A stretch of DNA of 64,000 bases from Rhynchopus euleeides (taxonomy: Eukaryota; Euglenozoa; Diplonemea; Diplonemida; Diplonemidae), in the NCBI GenBank assembly GCA_963210315.1, contig OY723237.1, positions 62,001 through 126,000 on the forward strand, in the 5' to 3' direction. The notes under the pieces were generated by a model. The model made no database searches. It was given only the letters and a program-made list of their open reading frames with translations, and was not told where the DNA came from. Each line of letters starts with the position of its first letter. Position 1 is the stretch's first letter. Both the position numbers and the translations under genes were made by a program. This document shows, piece by piece, positions 40,295 through 51,418 of the stretch.

Positions 40295-41436
40295 ACCGAC
40301 CAATAAAGCGACCAGATGGCGGTCCCAAATTTGGGACCGACCCATAAAGCGACCAGATGGTGGTCTCAAATTTGGGACCGACCGATAAAGCGACCAGATG
40401 GTGGTCCCAAATTTGGGACCGACCGAAAAATTGACCAGAGGGCGGTCCCAAATTTGGGACCGACCCATAAAGCGACCAGATGGCGGTCCCAAATTTGGGA
40501 CCGACCGAGAAAGCGACCAGATGGTGGTCCCAAATTTGGGACCGACCAACAAAGCGACCAGATGGCGGTCCCAAATTTGGGACCGACCCATAAAGCGACC
40601 AGATGGCGGTCCCAAATTTGGGACCGACCGAGAAAGCGACCAGATGGTGGTCCCAAATTTGGGACCGACCAACAAAGCGACCAGATGGCGGTCCCAAATT
40701 TGGGACCGACCCATAAAGCGACCAGATGGCGGTCCCAAATTTGGGACCGACCAAGAAAGCGACCAGATGGTGGTCCCACAATTGGGACCGACCGAGAAAG
40801 CGACCAGATGGTGGTCCCAAATTTGGGACCGACCGAGAAAGCGACCAGATGGTGGTCCCAAATTTGGGACCGACCGAAAAATTGACCAGATGGCGGTCCC
40901 AAATTTGGGACCGACCGAAAAATTGGCCAGATGGCGGTCCCAAATTTGGGACCGACCGAGAAAGCGACCAGATGGTGGTCCCAAATTTGGGACCGACCGA
41001 AAAATTGACCAGATGGCGGTCCCAAATTTGGGACCGACCCATAAAGCGACCAGATGGCGGTCCCAAATTTGGGACCGACCGAGAAAGCGACCAGATGGTG
41101 GTCCCACAATTGGGACCGACCAAAAAAGCGACCAGATGGCGGTCCCAAAATTGGGACCGACCGAGAAAGCGACCAGATGGTGGTCCCAAATTTGGGACCG
41201 ACCGAAAAATTGACCAGATGGCGGTCCCAAACTTGGGACCGACCGAGAAAGCGACCAGATGGTGGTCCCAAATTTGGGACCGACCAATAAAGCGACCAGA
41301 TGGCGGTCCCGAATTTGGGACCGACCCATAAAGCGACCAGATGGTGGTCCCACAATTGGGACCGACCAAAAAAGCGACCAGATGGCGGTCCCAAAATTGG
41401 GACCGACCGAGAAAGCGACCAGATGGCGGTCCCAAA
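40295..41436 (+). repeat. 41-bp palindromic satellite, forward block (about 28 units)
   Basis: The unit is an 18-bp perfect palindrome GGTCCCAAATTTGGGACC, a spacer GACC(N)4AAG, and CGACCAGATGG(C/T). Spacer variants (CCATAAAG, GAGAAAG, GAAAAATTG, AACAAAG) recur in patches. Units are 41 bp with very low divergence. Frames stay open because no reading of the unit contains a stop. Confidence 0.97.
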
Positions 41437-44400
41437 TTTGGGACCACCATCTGGTCGCTTTCTCGGTCGGTCCCAAATTTGGGACCGCCATCTGGTCAAT
41501 TTTTCGGTCGGTCCCAAATTTGGGACCGCCATCTGGTCGCTTTATGGGTCGGTCCCAAATTTGGGACCGCCATCTGGCCAATTTTTCGGTCGGTCCCAAA
41601 TTTGGGACCACCATCTGGTCGCTTACTCGGTCGGTCCCAAATTTGGGACCGCCATCTGGTCGCTTTATGGGTCGGTCCCAAATTTGGGACCGCCATCTGG
41701 TCGCTTTGTTGGTCGGTCCCAAATTTGGGACCACCATCTGGTCGCTTTATTGGTCGGTCCCAAATTTGGGACCGCCATCTGGCCAATTTTTCGGTCGGTC
41801 CCAAATTTGGGACCGCCATCTGGTCGCTTTGTTGGTCGGTCCCAAATTTGGGACCACCATCTGGTCGCTTTCTCGGTCGGTCCCAAATTTGGGACCGCCA
41901 TCTGGTCGCTTTATGGGTCGGTCCCAAAATTGGGACCACCATCTGGTCGCTTTACGGGTCGGTCCCAAATTTGGGACCGCCATCTGGTCAATTTTTCGGT
42001 CGGTCCCAAATTTGGGACCACCATCTGGTCGCTTTGTTGGTCGGTCCCAAATTTGGGACCGCCATCTGGCCAATTTTTCGGTCGGTCCCAAATTTGGGAC
42101 CGCCATCTGGTCGCTTTGTTGGTCGGTCCCAAATTTGGGACCACCATCTGGTCGCTTTATGGGTCGGTCCCAAAATTGGGACCACCATCTGGTCGCTTTA
42201 CGGGTCGGTCCCAAATTTGGGACCGCCATCTGGCCAATTTTTCGGTCGGTCCCAAATTTGGGACCACCATCTGGTCGCTTTCTCGGTCGGTCCCAAATTT
42301 GGGACCGCCATCTGGTCGCTTTGTTGGTCGGTCCCAAATTTGGGACCGCCATCTGGTCGCTTTATGGGTCGGTCCCTAAATTGGGACCACCATCTGGTCG
42401 CTTTACGGGTCGGTCCCAAACTTGGGACCGCCATCTGGCCAATTTTTCGGTCGGTCCCAAATTTGGGACCACCATCTGGTCGCTTTCTCGGTCGGTCCCA
42501 AATTTGGGACCGCTATCTGGTCGCTTTGTTGGTCGGTCCCAAATTTGGGACCACCATCTGGTCGCTTTGTTGGTCGGTCCCAAATTTGGGACCGCCATCT
42601 GGTCGCTTTATGGGTCGGTCCCTAAATTGGGACCACCATCTGGTCGCTTTACGGGTCGGTCCCAAATTTGGGACCGCCATCTGGCCAATTTTTCGGTCGG
42701 TCCCAAATTTGGGACCACCATCTGGTCGCTTTGTTGGTCGGTCCCAAATTTGGGACCACCATCTGGTCGCTTTATGGGTCGGTCCCAAAATTGGGACCAC
42801 CATCTGGTCGCTTTACGGGTCGGCCCCAAATTTGGGACCGCCATCTGGCCAATTTTTCGGTCGGTCCCAAATTTGGGACCACCATCTGGTCGCTTTCTCG
42901 GTCGGTCCCAAATTTGGGACCGCCATCTGGTCGCTTTGTTGGTCGGTCCCAAATTTGGGACCACCATCTGGTCGCTTTCTCGGTCGGTCCCAAATTTGGG
43001 ACCGCCATCTGGTCGCTTTATGGGTCGGTCCCAAAATTGGGACCACCATCTGGTCGCTTTACGGGTCGGTCCCAAATTTGGGACCGCCATCTGGTCAATT
43101 TTTCGGTCGGTCCCAAATTTGGGACCGCCATCTGGCCAATTTTTCGGTCGGTCCCAAATTTGGGACCACCATCTGGTCGCTTTCTCGGTCGGTCCCAAAT
43201 TTGGGACCGCCATCTGGTCGCTTTATGGGTCGGTCCCAAAATTGGGACCACCATCTGGTCGCTTTACGGGTCGGTCCCAAATTTGGGACCGCCATCTGGT
43301 CAATTTTTCGGTCGGTCCCAAATTTGGGACCACCATCTGGTCGCTTTGTTGGTCGGTCCCAAATTTGGGACCGCCATCTGGCCAATTTTTCGGTCGGTCC
43401 CAAATTTGGGACCACCATCTGGTCGCTTTCTCGGTCGGTCCCAAATTTGGGACCGCCATCTGGTCGCTTTGTTGGTCGGTCCCAAATTTGGGACCACCAT
43501 CTGGTCGCTTTCTCGGTCGGTCCCAAATTTGGGACCGCCATCTGGTCGCTTTATGGGTCGGTCCCAAAATTGGGACCACCATCTGGTCGCTTTACGGGTC
43601 GGTCCCAAATTTGGGACCGCCATCTGGCCAATTTTTCGGTCGGTCCCAAATTTGGGACCACCATCTGGTCGCTTACTCGGTCGGTCCCAAATTTGGGACC
43701 GCCATCTGGTCGCTTTGTTGGTCGGTCCCAAATTTGGGACCGCCATCTGGTCGCTTTATGGGTCGGTCCCAAAATTGGGACCACCATCTGGTCGCTTTAC
43801 GGGTCGGTCCCAAACTTGGGACCGCCATCTGGCCAAATTTTCGGTCGGTCCCAAATTTGGGACCACCATCTGGTCGCTTTCTCGGTCGGTCCCAAATTTG
43901 GGACCGCTATCTGGTCGCTTTGTTGGTCGGTCCCAAATTTGGGACCACCATCTGGTCGCTTTGTTGGTCGGTCCCAAATTTGGGACCGCCATCTGGTCGC
44001 TTTATGGGTCGGTCCCTAAATTGGGACCACCATCTGGTCGCTTTACGGGTCGGTCCCAAATTTGGGACCGCCATCTGGCCAATTTTTCGGTCGGTCCCAA
44101 ATTTGGGACCACCATCTGGTCGCTTTCTCGGTCGGTCCCAAATTTGGGACCGCTATCTGGTCGCTTTGTTGGTCGGTCCCAAATTTGGGACCACCATCTG
44201 GTCGCTTTATTGGTCGGTCCCAAATTTGGGACCGCCATCTGGTCGCTTTATGGGTCGGTCCCAAAATTGGGACCACCATCTGGTCGCTTTACGGGTCGGT
44301 CCCAAATTTGGGACCGCCATCTGGCCAATTTCTCGGTCGGTCCCAAATTTGGGACCGCTATCTGGTCGCTTTGTTGGTCGGTCCCAAATTTGGGACCACC

Positions 44401-44543
44401 ATCTGGTCGCTTTATTGGTCGGTCCCAAATTTGGGACCGCCATCTGGTCGCTTTATGGGTCGGTCCCAAAATTGGGACCACCATCTGGTCGCTTTGTTGG
44501 TCGGTCCCTAATTTGGGACCACCATCTGGTCCATTTTTCGGTG
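41437..44543 (-). repeat. 41-bp palindromic satellite, inverted block (about 75 units)
   Basis: The same unit in opposite orientation (CCATCTGGTCGCTTT...). The switch happens at the centre of the palindrome at 41428-41445, so no unit is broken. Blocks of several units are repeated in the same variant order, indicating recent segmental duplications within the array. Confidence 0.97.
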
Positions 44544-45416
44544 GGTCCCAAGTTTGGGATGAGGAACTCCGTGGGCACCATTGGCCGCCCTTCGGTCGCC
44601 ACCTGTTCAGACCCCTTTTCAGGGGATTTGAGCCCCAGAGAGACCTCCTGGACCGGTTTTCTGGTGTTTTATGCTCTTCCCGACCCTGTCCTGGCCCACA
44701 ATGTGGTCTGGAGCGAGGTTCTGCTGATTTCCGCCTGATGCGGACCCTCCTTTGGGGTCCTCCATTTATTTTGCGTCTGACCGTCGCCTTCCCCACCTAG
44801 TTCACGAGGGCAAGGTGAAAAACCGTTTTTTAACCCCAAAAATGGCATTTCCCGGGTGGCGACCTCTGGCGACCTCTGAAAAATGTGCCCAAAAAGTGAT
44901 TTTTGGGACCTTGCGGACCTAGAAAACACAAAGGGAAAAAAATATATTTTTTGTCACACCCCCTCTTGGGGCGGTACGCCAGTCTACTGTGTGTGAGAGA
45001 GTGAGTGATGCATCCGTTGGTGTGAGTGTGAGTGTGTGGCTATCAAGTTTAAGGCGGTGTCGCCCTGAACGGACAGTAGCACCTCCCCTTCAGTTTCGCA
45101 CTCCCGAAGGATTCCCCAACACGACGTGACACCGGTTTCGACACGTACTCTTCGTACCCCTCCCCCCGGGCGCGTCTCTTCAGCGAAGAACCGGGGAGAA
45201 TCGGACCAGGGCTAGCTCGACCCTGGTGGTGTGACGGGTGGGGTTGGAGAGGGAGAAAAAGCAGAAATAAAGTTGCAAAAAAGTCAAACACTGGCACGAG
45301 AATTCAATAACGAAAAAGGCGGTATATATCGCCCCCTTGCTGCGACTAAGACACTAAATAGTCAGGCAGCTCCAAGAGGCTTGAGGGCTGGTGTGAGTGT
45401 GTGTGTTGAAACAAGC
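44544..45416. other. No gene seen right of the satellite
   Basis: 44544-44960 is moderately conserved in style with the sequence left of the array (T/C-rich, several GACC). 45050-45150 and 45530-45640 share GGCGGTGTC, AGCACCTCCC and GGATTCCCC in order, suggesting a diverged direct repeat. Confidence 0.4.
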
Positions 45417-45472
45417 TGAGGGAGTCTTCGCTACGGGGTGATCGTCAGTGCATTTTGGTGCATTTCCTAAGG
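45417..45472. repeat. Inverted copy of the 15721-15776 repeat
   Basis: Reverse complement of the 15.7-kb segment; see that entry. Confidence 0.75.
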
Positions 45473-45721
45473 AAGCTAGGTGAAAACTGACGAAGAAAAA
45501 CGAAGCATAACGACCAGCGAAGACCCCCTTCAGGCGGTGTCTGATTAGCGCGATACCTCGCCAGAAGCACCTCCCTTCATATCCTTCACTTCGTGAGGAT
45601 TCCCCCCCCTCCGTGGCCCCAGTTTCGTTCGTACTGACACTGTCAGTGACACGCCCGACACTGGCCGAACACACCGCCCAACACCGCCAAACTCAGGCAA
45701 GGTGTGGCTGGAAGAACGGAC

Positions 45722-47125
45722 TCAGCACACCGTGCATCCGCAGTCTGGGCCTGCTGCCTGTGTCACACGAGCTGGCTGCTTGCCTGCCGGATCTCCATCA
45801 GACAGGTAGTCAAGAAGAGACACTTCTCTCAGTTCGCCCCTGAAGGACGGTGAACCCCGGTGTGCCTCCCCCTCCACCTGCCGCATGCTCTGCAGCACCT
45901 GTTGCTCTGTCATTGTCCTGGTGACACCGGTGGCAGGCGCACCGGACCCGAAAACAAGACTGCTGAGCCAATGTGCATGGCTGCAGACAAACAACAACTC
46001 ACCATCAAAAGTGTAGGTGAGTCGCCGATGTCTCCTGTGAGGCACAGTGCCAAAAGGACCAATTCTGCGTTTGTTAGTTGTGAATGTCATTTGTGCAACA
46101 GAAGGATATTCCGAGGGAACGGCGTCCATCACGGTGTCCACACCGGTGATGAATTCGTCGACGTCCAAAGCGACAGTCTCGAAGCGGATGCCCTTCTCAT
46201 GCAGGTCGCCGTTGCACGTAGTCCGTTTGTGTCGAAAGTATGTCCCGTCGGTGTAGGCAACACCGAGGCCAGAAACAAAGGTGTGCCAGAAACTGATGCG
46301 GCCTATGTAGACACACACACCGCAGATCCGGGCACGGAGATGGACAAGACCTGTACTGTCGTCATTGACGTTCGCGGCAGGCTCACCACTGTAGCAGCAC
46401 AGAGCGCGACGCACACGCGGCACATCGACAGGGCGTCCGGACCCAAAACCGATCTGAGTCACGGAGCTTTTGACTAAATTTACATTCTTCGACACCCGCC
46501 CGTAGACGTACGTCAGTTCGTTGCCTGCACCGAAGTCGGTGGAGAAGACAGTGCGAGTCTCGTTGTCAGTGCGGCTTCCGAACGGTCCCAGTTCGCGCTT
46601 GTTCGTGACGAAGGTGATGCCCTGCCAAGAGCTGGCCACACACCAGCCCCTCACCCCCGTCACATATTCATCCTCGTCAAAGAAGATACACCTCCTGCAG
46701 CTCGGATAGGGATCAATCCCATGTGTGACGCGCACCCCGTTGGCGTATGTGAGGGCCAGTCCCAGCCCCACTCGTGGGTAGGGTATGGTGTCCACTGTGA
46801 TCTCGATGGCGACGACACGCCCCCAGGACCGCGCGTCAGCTCCATCGTCAAAGGCGACCCCCTCGTCAGAGCCGAAGGATTCTCGAGGGATCAGCACCAC
46901 CTCGACCGTCGCACCGGCCTCCAGCGGCGTGTGCTGCAGGAGTGTGTCGTCGCTGCCCAGCCCCTCACCGCTGCCTGCCAAGCGCAGCAGCACATCGCCT
47001 GACACCCGCCCCTCCGGGCACAGGCAGCGCGCAGCCTTGTCACGCAGGCTGCGCACCGTCTCATCGTGGTCTGCCTCCACAGCCACACGCACCTCTGTGC
47101 CGGCAAGGCAGGCGAACACCTCCAT
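45722..47125 (-). CDS. Ubiquitin-like / jacalin-like lectin protein, paralogue 1 (467 aa)
   Basis: The start MEVFACLAG (47125) is chosen because paralogue 2 begins identically (MEVFACVSG); the frame is open further upstream. Residues 1-78 form a ubiquitin-like fold (VRSLRDKAARCLCPEG, TLLQHTPLEAGATVEVVL). Two jacalin-like beta-prism domains follow. The first begins with FDDG and contains EYVTGVRGW, ITFVTNKRELGPFGS and TQIGFGSG. The second has YTDGTYF, EFITGVDTV, MTFTTNKRRIGPFG and LVFGSG. TNKRxxGPFG is the hallmark of jacalin-related lectins, which bind mannose or galactose. The tail ends GPDCGCTVC, Cys-rich and possibly lipidated. There is no signal peptide, so it is likely intracellular. It is the downstream member of a tandem pair. 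Confidence 0.85.
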   Translation of the reverse strand: MEVFACLAGTEVRVAVEADHDETVRSLRDKAARCLCPEGRVSGDVLLRLAGSGEGLGSDDTLLQHTPLEAGATVEVVLIPRESFGSDEGVAFDDGADARSWGRVVAIEITVDTIPYPRVGLGLALTYANGVRVTHGIDPYPSCRRCIFFDEDEYVTGVRGWCVASSWQGITFVTNKRELGPFGSRTDNETRTVFSTDFGAGNELTYVYGRVSKNVNLVKSSVTQIGFGSGRPVDVPRVRRALCCYSGEPAANVNDDSTGLVHLRARICGVCVYIGRISFWHTFVSGLGVAYTDGTYFRHKRTTCNGDLHEKGIRFETVALDVDEFITGVDTVMDAVPSEYPSVAQMTFTTNKRRIGPFGTVPHRRHRRLTYTFDGELLFVCSHAHWLSSLVFGSGAPATGVTRTMTEQQVLQSMRQVEGEAHRGSPSFRGELREVSLLDYLSDGDPAGKQPARVTQAAGPDCGCTVC

Positions 47126-47572
47126 CGTGTGGTCCGACACCAGACAACGGGCACTCCCTGCAGGGCGAAGGTGTGGCAGTGTGTGGCAGGGGGATAACGG
47201 TGGCAGTATGTGCGGAGGGACAACAGCAGCATCAACTCCCGGTTTGCTATTGAAGAGGAGATACAAGTCAGTGTCGGTGCGGGAGGGTGGGTGCGATTGA
47301 GAAACTTTTCCGCCGTACGCTTTCCCCGAGACATGGTGTGGTATGTCAGGTTTCGCTGCCAGTCAATCTCACTTTGGCATTTCTGAGATTCACAGGGCAC
47401 ATGCATGGCAGATGAGAGAAGGTGGTGCGCATGCAAACAAGGGCACGTGCTGGCAGGCGTGCTGCATCCCGATGTTTCAGGGCGTGGCCAGCCCAGCCTC
47501 TGCTCGGAAGTGGACAGAGCCGAGGAGCCTGGCAGGTCGAGGTGCTGTGGAGGCAAGAGGCGCAGCACCGCG
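47126..47572. other. Intergenic spacer between the two Ubl-jacalin genes
   Basis: About 450 bp with no separate gene. In a one-strand cluster this would hold the 3' end of paralogue 2's transcript and the 5' region of paralogue 1. Confidence 0.5.
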
Positions 47573-48973
47573 TCAGCAGACCGGGCACTGGCACGATGTA
47601 TTGGTTCCCGTGACCTTCGCAGCCCTGCCAGTACCGCCGGAATGCCCCCGCAGCGCGCGATGCACCGCAGAAACAGATACAGGTGCCCTGCGTCGGCCGA
47701 GGAAGTCTGGAAGGTGGCACTTCAGAGGGGAACTCCTGTGCCCCTTCATGTCTTCCTCGCAGATTCCCATCGCGCGCTCCACCTCCTGCTTCGACAAGGT
47801 ACGGGCCGTCGTGTCCGTGGGGGTGGGTGGCTGCCCGTGCCCGAAGCCCAGGTAGGGTCCGAAGCCCAGATCAGGCGGTTGGCTGAAGACGAACAACAGC
47901 TCGCCATCGAAGGTGTCGTCAAAGGTGATGGTATCATCGGAAAGAGAGCCAAAAGGGCCAATCGTGCGCTTGTTCGTGGTGAATGTTATCCGTTGGAGAG
48001 CAAATACCTTGAACACGCTGGTCACGACAGTTTGTACACCACTCACAAATTCGTCGTCGTCGAAGGCCATAGTGTGGAGCTCGAGGTTCCGCTGGATCTC
48101 GCTATAGCTATTTAGCATGTGTCTCAGATAGGTGCCGTCAGTGTAAGCAACCCCCACCCCAGTAACAGTGCGATTGTGCACCCACACAGAGAGACCACAG
48201 ATGCGGGAGTGCAGGTGCACCAGTTCCGTGCTGTTGTCATTGTTCACCCCCGGTAGGTGCAGCCCAGGAGCACGCAGCACAGTCCGGTGAACAAGCGGCA
48301 CCTCCAAAGGGTGCCCCGACCCGAACCCAATCTGCGTCACACACCCTGGCAACGCCCGCCCGCAGAGGTACAGCAGCTCCCTGCCTTCGGTGAAGGAGAC
48401 GGAAAAGTATGCCGCACCCTGCTCGGTGTGGCTCCCGTATGGACCGCAGACACGCTTGTTGGTGGTGAACGTGATTTCTTCCAAAGTCGACCCGCACCAT
48501 CCATTGACACCTGTGACGTATTCGTCTTCGGCAAGGACAACGCGTGAGCCTGTCTGGCTTGCCAGACGCACCTCACCGTACACCAGACGGGCGCCATTGG
48601 CGTAGGTGAGTGCCAACCCCTTCTTCGGCTCGACATCGATGCAGACGACACGCCCCCACGACAGCACCTTCTCGCAATCGTCGAAAGGGACACCTTCACC
48701 CACACCAAAGAGCTCTGACCTTGCAACATGCGCATTGCCCAACACCACCTCGACTGTCGCCCCGTTCTCCAACGGGGTGTCCTGCAGCAGTGTGTCCGCG
48801 GCGCCAAGACGCTCGCTGCTGCCTGGCAGACGCAGCCACACGTGCCGCAGCACGTGCCCCTCTGCACGCAGGCAGGACACCGCCTTGGCCTGCAGGCTGC
48901 CCACCGTCCCATCGGGGCTTGTCTCCACAGCCACACACACATCTGTGCCGGAAACGCAGGCAAACACCTCCAT
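47573..48973 (-). CDS. Ubiquitin-like / jacalin-like lectin protein, paralogue 2 (466 aa)
   Basis: Same layout as its downstream neighbour: Ubl domain (VGSLQAKAVSCLRAEGHV, TLLQDTPLENGATVEVVL), jacalin 1 (FDDCEK, EYVTGVNGW, EITFTTNKRVCGPYGSH, TQIGFGSGHP), jacalin 2 (YTDGTYLRH, EFVSGVQTV, ITFTTNKRTIGPFGS, YLGFGHG). The tail ends SCQCPVC, parallel to CGCTVC in paralogue 1. Overall identity is perhaps 45-50% by eye, so the duplication is older than that of the WD40 pair. Start at Met 48973. Confidence 0.85.
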   Translation of the reverse strand: MEVFACVSGTDVCVAVETSPDGTVGSLQAKAVSCLRAEGHVLRHVWLRLPGSSERLGAADTLLQDTPLENGATVEVVLGNAHVARSELFGVGEGVPFDDCEKVLSWGRVVCIDVEPKKGLALTYANGARLVYGEVRLASQTGSRVVLAEDEYVTGVNGWCGSTLEEITFTTNKRVCGPYGSHTEQGAAYFSVSFTEGRELLYLCGRALPGCVTQIGFGSGHPLEVPLVHRTVLRAPGLHLPGVNNDNSTELVHLHSRICGLSVWVHNRTVTGVGVAYTDGTYLRHMLNSYSEIQRNLELHTMAFDDDEFVSGVQTVVTSVFKVFALQRITFTTNKRTIGPFGSLSDDTITFDDTFDGELLFVFSQPPDLGFGPYLGFGHGQPPTPTDTTARTLSKQEVERAMGICEEDMKGHRSSPLKCHLPDFLGRRRAPVSVSAVHRALRGHSGGTGRAAKVTGTNTSCQCPVC

Positions 48974-49061
48974 GGTGTAGATCTGGTGGTGTGGTGTGGT
49001 GTGTGCACGGGGCAGGGAGTCTTCGGTCGGACAAGAGACAGCACAAGACACAAACATCAAA

Positions 49062-49248
49062 AAGCGCCCTATCACTTCACAGCTACAACCGCTCTGATGA
49101 ATTTCCTTTTGTTTGTTGCGTTGACGCTTCTACACACAAAACCCTGAACTGATCACACCCTGAGCCTGATGAAGGGTGGGGTTAGTGTATAGAGCACATT
49201 TGGTTGCAGCTGTGGTGGGGTGCTTTCCGCTCACACGAGTGTGCTTAA
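49062..49248 (+). repeat. R188 repeat, copy 5
   Basis: Inserted just upstream of the Ubl-jacalin paralogue 2 start (about 90 bp), so it may lie in its 5' untranslated region or splice-acceptor zone. Ends GTGTGCTTAATAATG. Confidence 0.88.
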
Positions 49249-49998
49249 TAATGATTTCTGGCACCCCCAAGTGTCGATTTCAGACGTATTTTCTGTCATT
49301 TTTGACAAGTGTTGATGTCATCATCACGACCTGGGCCTTCCCTTTCTGGAGCCAACGCACTGTGTCACAGTGTGTGGTGATATCTGCATGCTCTTCGCAG
49401 CTTTTTGTCACCGAGCAGTCACTGTATATGGGCACATCAAGAGGACCCTTTTTTGTACTGCAGCACACCCCGAGGCCATGATGGTCTCAGGGGGAATCAA
49501 ATAGGGCGATGTGAACGGCCCTTTCGAGGGCAGTGCCACATCGCATGCAGCGGCAATGGGAACAGAAGACCCACATCATGTTCCACCGCGTTCAGATATT
49601 TTCTAAGTCGGGAAAACAGGGGTATTCCGAAACGTGGGTCTGATTCAGGACTGGTCGTGGGAGAAGGTGACTGGGAGGCAGTCAGCCCACACCCCACTGC
49701 ACACCACCCCACCCACCCAGCGGGCCCCCCCTCGGATTTTCCCCGTTCTTTGGGATATGAGCTTTCCGCTGCCGCTGCGTCTTCTCTGGTCTCCTCCGGG
49801 TGAGCACTGAAACCAATCATGGCTCGAAACGCGTAATACACGGGTTAGAAACCCCATCGAGTGGTTTCCGCAACGGAGTTTGCTGCAGTCTCCGCCTCGA
49901 CCAGCCGGGTCAGGTGGCTGCTGGGAGGCAAACGGCAAGGCAGAGAGTGACCGGCAAGCGGACGGTAGATGAACAGAAAGGGCACACGTAGGGTTCGT
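49249..49998. other. No gene seen
   Basis: Spacer between the Ubl-jacalin and Ubl-WD40 clusters; no motif recognised. Confidence 0.4.
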
Positions 49999-51135
49999 TC
50001 ACGCGTCATCCGCCCTCACGTCACACACAGCACGCACATTCAGGAAGTCGTCGCTTGATGTGAAGACCCACCTCCCACAGGGGCTGAGCGCAACACCATC
50101 ACCCTCTGACTCTATTTGGCCCAAGCACCGCAAGGTGCTGAGCTTGAACAAGTCGGTGTGATCACAGTAGGACACTGCCACAACATCACCTGGCTGTGAC
50201 ACGGCAAGGAGGTACGGGGAATCCGCAAGGGCGACACTCCGGATGCAGCTGAGGGTGGTTGTGCACCACACCTTCAGAGACGATTCATTCGAGCACGACA
50301 CCAGGTGCTGCTCGTCGTGGGTCAGGGCGAGGTGGTTCACAGAACTCGTGTGCACAGACAGGGTGTCGGTGTGGGTGAGGGTGCTGATGTCATACACACG
50401 GATGGTCTCGTCCTCCGAACCGGTGAAGACCCTCGTCGTTGAGACCGCAATCCCATACACAGTGCGGCTGTGCCCCTCCAGTACTGTGGCACTTGGTGTG
50501 CCCTCCACGTCCCACACACGCACCTTCCCATCTTTGTCACCCGACACGAGACGTCCACAGTGTGTCCACGCTGCGCTCCAAACCTGTGTGTTGTGCTCAT
50601 CCAGACACCACGCCTGCTCCCACGTTGCTGTCAGCCACACGTAGATGGTGCTGTCCTCGGAGCACGTTGCCAACCACGTCCCACAGACTGAGAACACAGT
50701 GTCTATAATACCAGCATCCCCGTGTAGGAGGTCCGCCACGACATCAGCAGTCCTGGCGTCAAACACAGTGATGTGCCCTGAATCGTCGCTCACTGAACAC
50801 AGCATGCCACACCTCGACAGTGTGATGGACTGGATAGCGCTGTCATCATGCGCTGTGTTGTAGACAGCAGGTGCCTTGACGTTCGGCCATCGCCGCACCA
50901 GCTGCACCCCATCCCCGTCCTCCAGACCCGTGTCGGCAACTCGCTCTGCATCGTCCAGCTCCTCCTCACACCCTTCGATGCGTGCCGCCAGCCCTGCAGC
51001 CTCGCGGTCAGCGTTGATGGAACCCGCAAACATCTCAGAGAGCGCATCCGCCTTCAGGCTGAGCACGGTCCCGCCTTCCGGAACACCGACGACGCAGTTC
51101 CGCCCGCTCTCGACATGCCGCACCGACACATCCAT
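49999..51135 (-). CDS. Ubiquitin-like / WD40 repeat protein, paralogue 1 (378 aa)
   Basis: Start MDVSVRHVESG at 51135, identical in the tandem paralogue. Residues 1-82 are a ubiquitin-like or PB1-like module (GTVLSLKADALSEMFAGSI, TGLEDGDGVQLVRR). About six or seven WD40 repeats follow: SDDSGHITVFD, TCSEDSTIYVW, SGDKDGKVRVWD, TGSEDETIRVYD, SCSNESSLKVW and TSSDDFLNVRAV, with the expected GH/SD spacing. Such propellers are protein-interaction scaffolds; no enzymatic domain is present. The neighbour at 51419-52564 is over 85% identical. Confidence 0.88.
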   Translation of the reverse strand: MDVSVRHVESGRNCVVGVPEGGTVLSLKADALSEMFAGSINADREAAGLAARIEGCEEELDDAERVADTGLEDGDGVQLVRRWPNVKAPAVYNTAHDDSAIQSITLSRCGMLCSVSDDSGHITVFDARTADVVADLLHGDAGIIDTVFSVCGTWLATCSEDSTIYVWLTATWEQAWCLDEHNTQVWSAAWTHCGRLVSGDKDGKVRVWDVEGTPSATVLEGHSRTVYGIAVSTTRVFTGSEDETIRVYDISTLTHTDTLSVHTSSVNHLALTHDEQHLVSCSNESSLKVWCTTTLSCIRSVALADSPYLLAVSQPGDVVAVSYCDHTDLFKLSTLRCLGQIESEGDGVALSPCGRWVFTSSDDFLNVRAVCDVRADDA

Positions 51136-51418
51136 CCTTCCCCGTTCTTCCCCTCCCCGCAACCGCACCGTGCTCACGCCCAGACGTGCTCTTCTTCTGA
51201 CATGGGCGAAGGTGCTGTGTTGGTGGGCTGAGTGCCTGAGGGTCTTCTGACGCGGAATACAAGGGGATGCGAAGGAGCATGAGCACAATGGACGCAATGC
51301 AGTAAGGGCAGAGGAGGGTGGGGCTGTCGAGTAGTCGCACCTCACATGCAGCGCACTCTGCCTCGGGCCAGCACAAGGAGGAATAGTGTGTGGAAGCACA
51401 GAACCAGAGAGAGGTTTC

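Larger units (their letters stand above)
39546..44958. mobile_element. Possible 5.4-kb element bounded by 15-bp inverted repeats and carrying the satellite
   Basis: TGTGACAAAAAATAT at 39546-39560 is exactly inverted at 44944-44958, on either side of the 41-bp satellite array. Flanking bases beyond the 15 bp do not extend the match, and no target duplication is evident. This could be chance. Confidence 0.3.

Noticed and set aside
40295-44543. CRISPR array
   Set aside because: Spacers are not unique: the whole 41-bp unit repeats, there are no cas genes, and the context is eukaryotic.
40274-44800. Very long open frames (up to 1159 codons) on both strands with a 'KFGT...W' or 'PNLGP' pattern
   Set aside because: The frames arise because the 41-bp satellite unit has no stop in any reading and 41 is not a multiple of three, so all frames stay open. 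There are no non-repeat domains; not genes.
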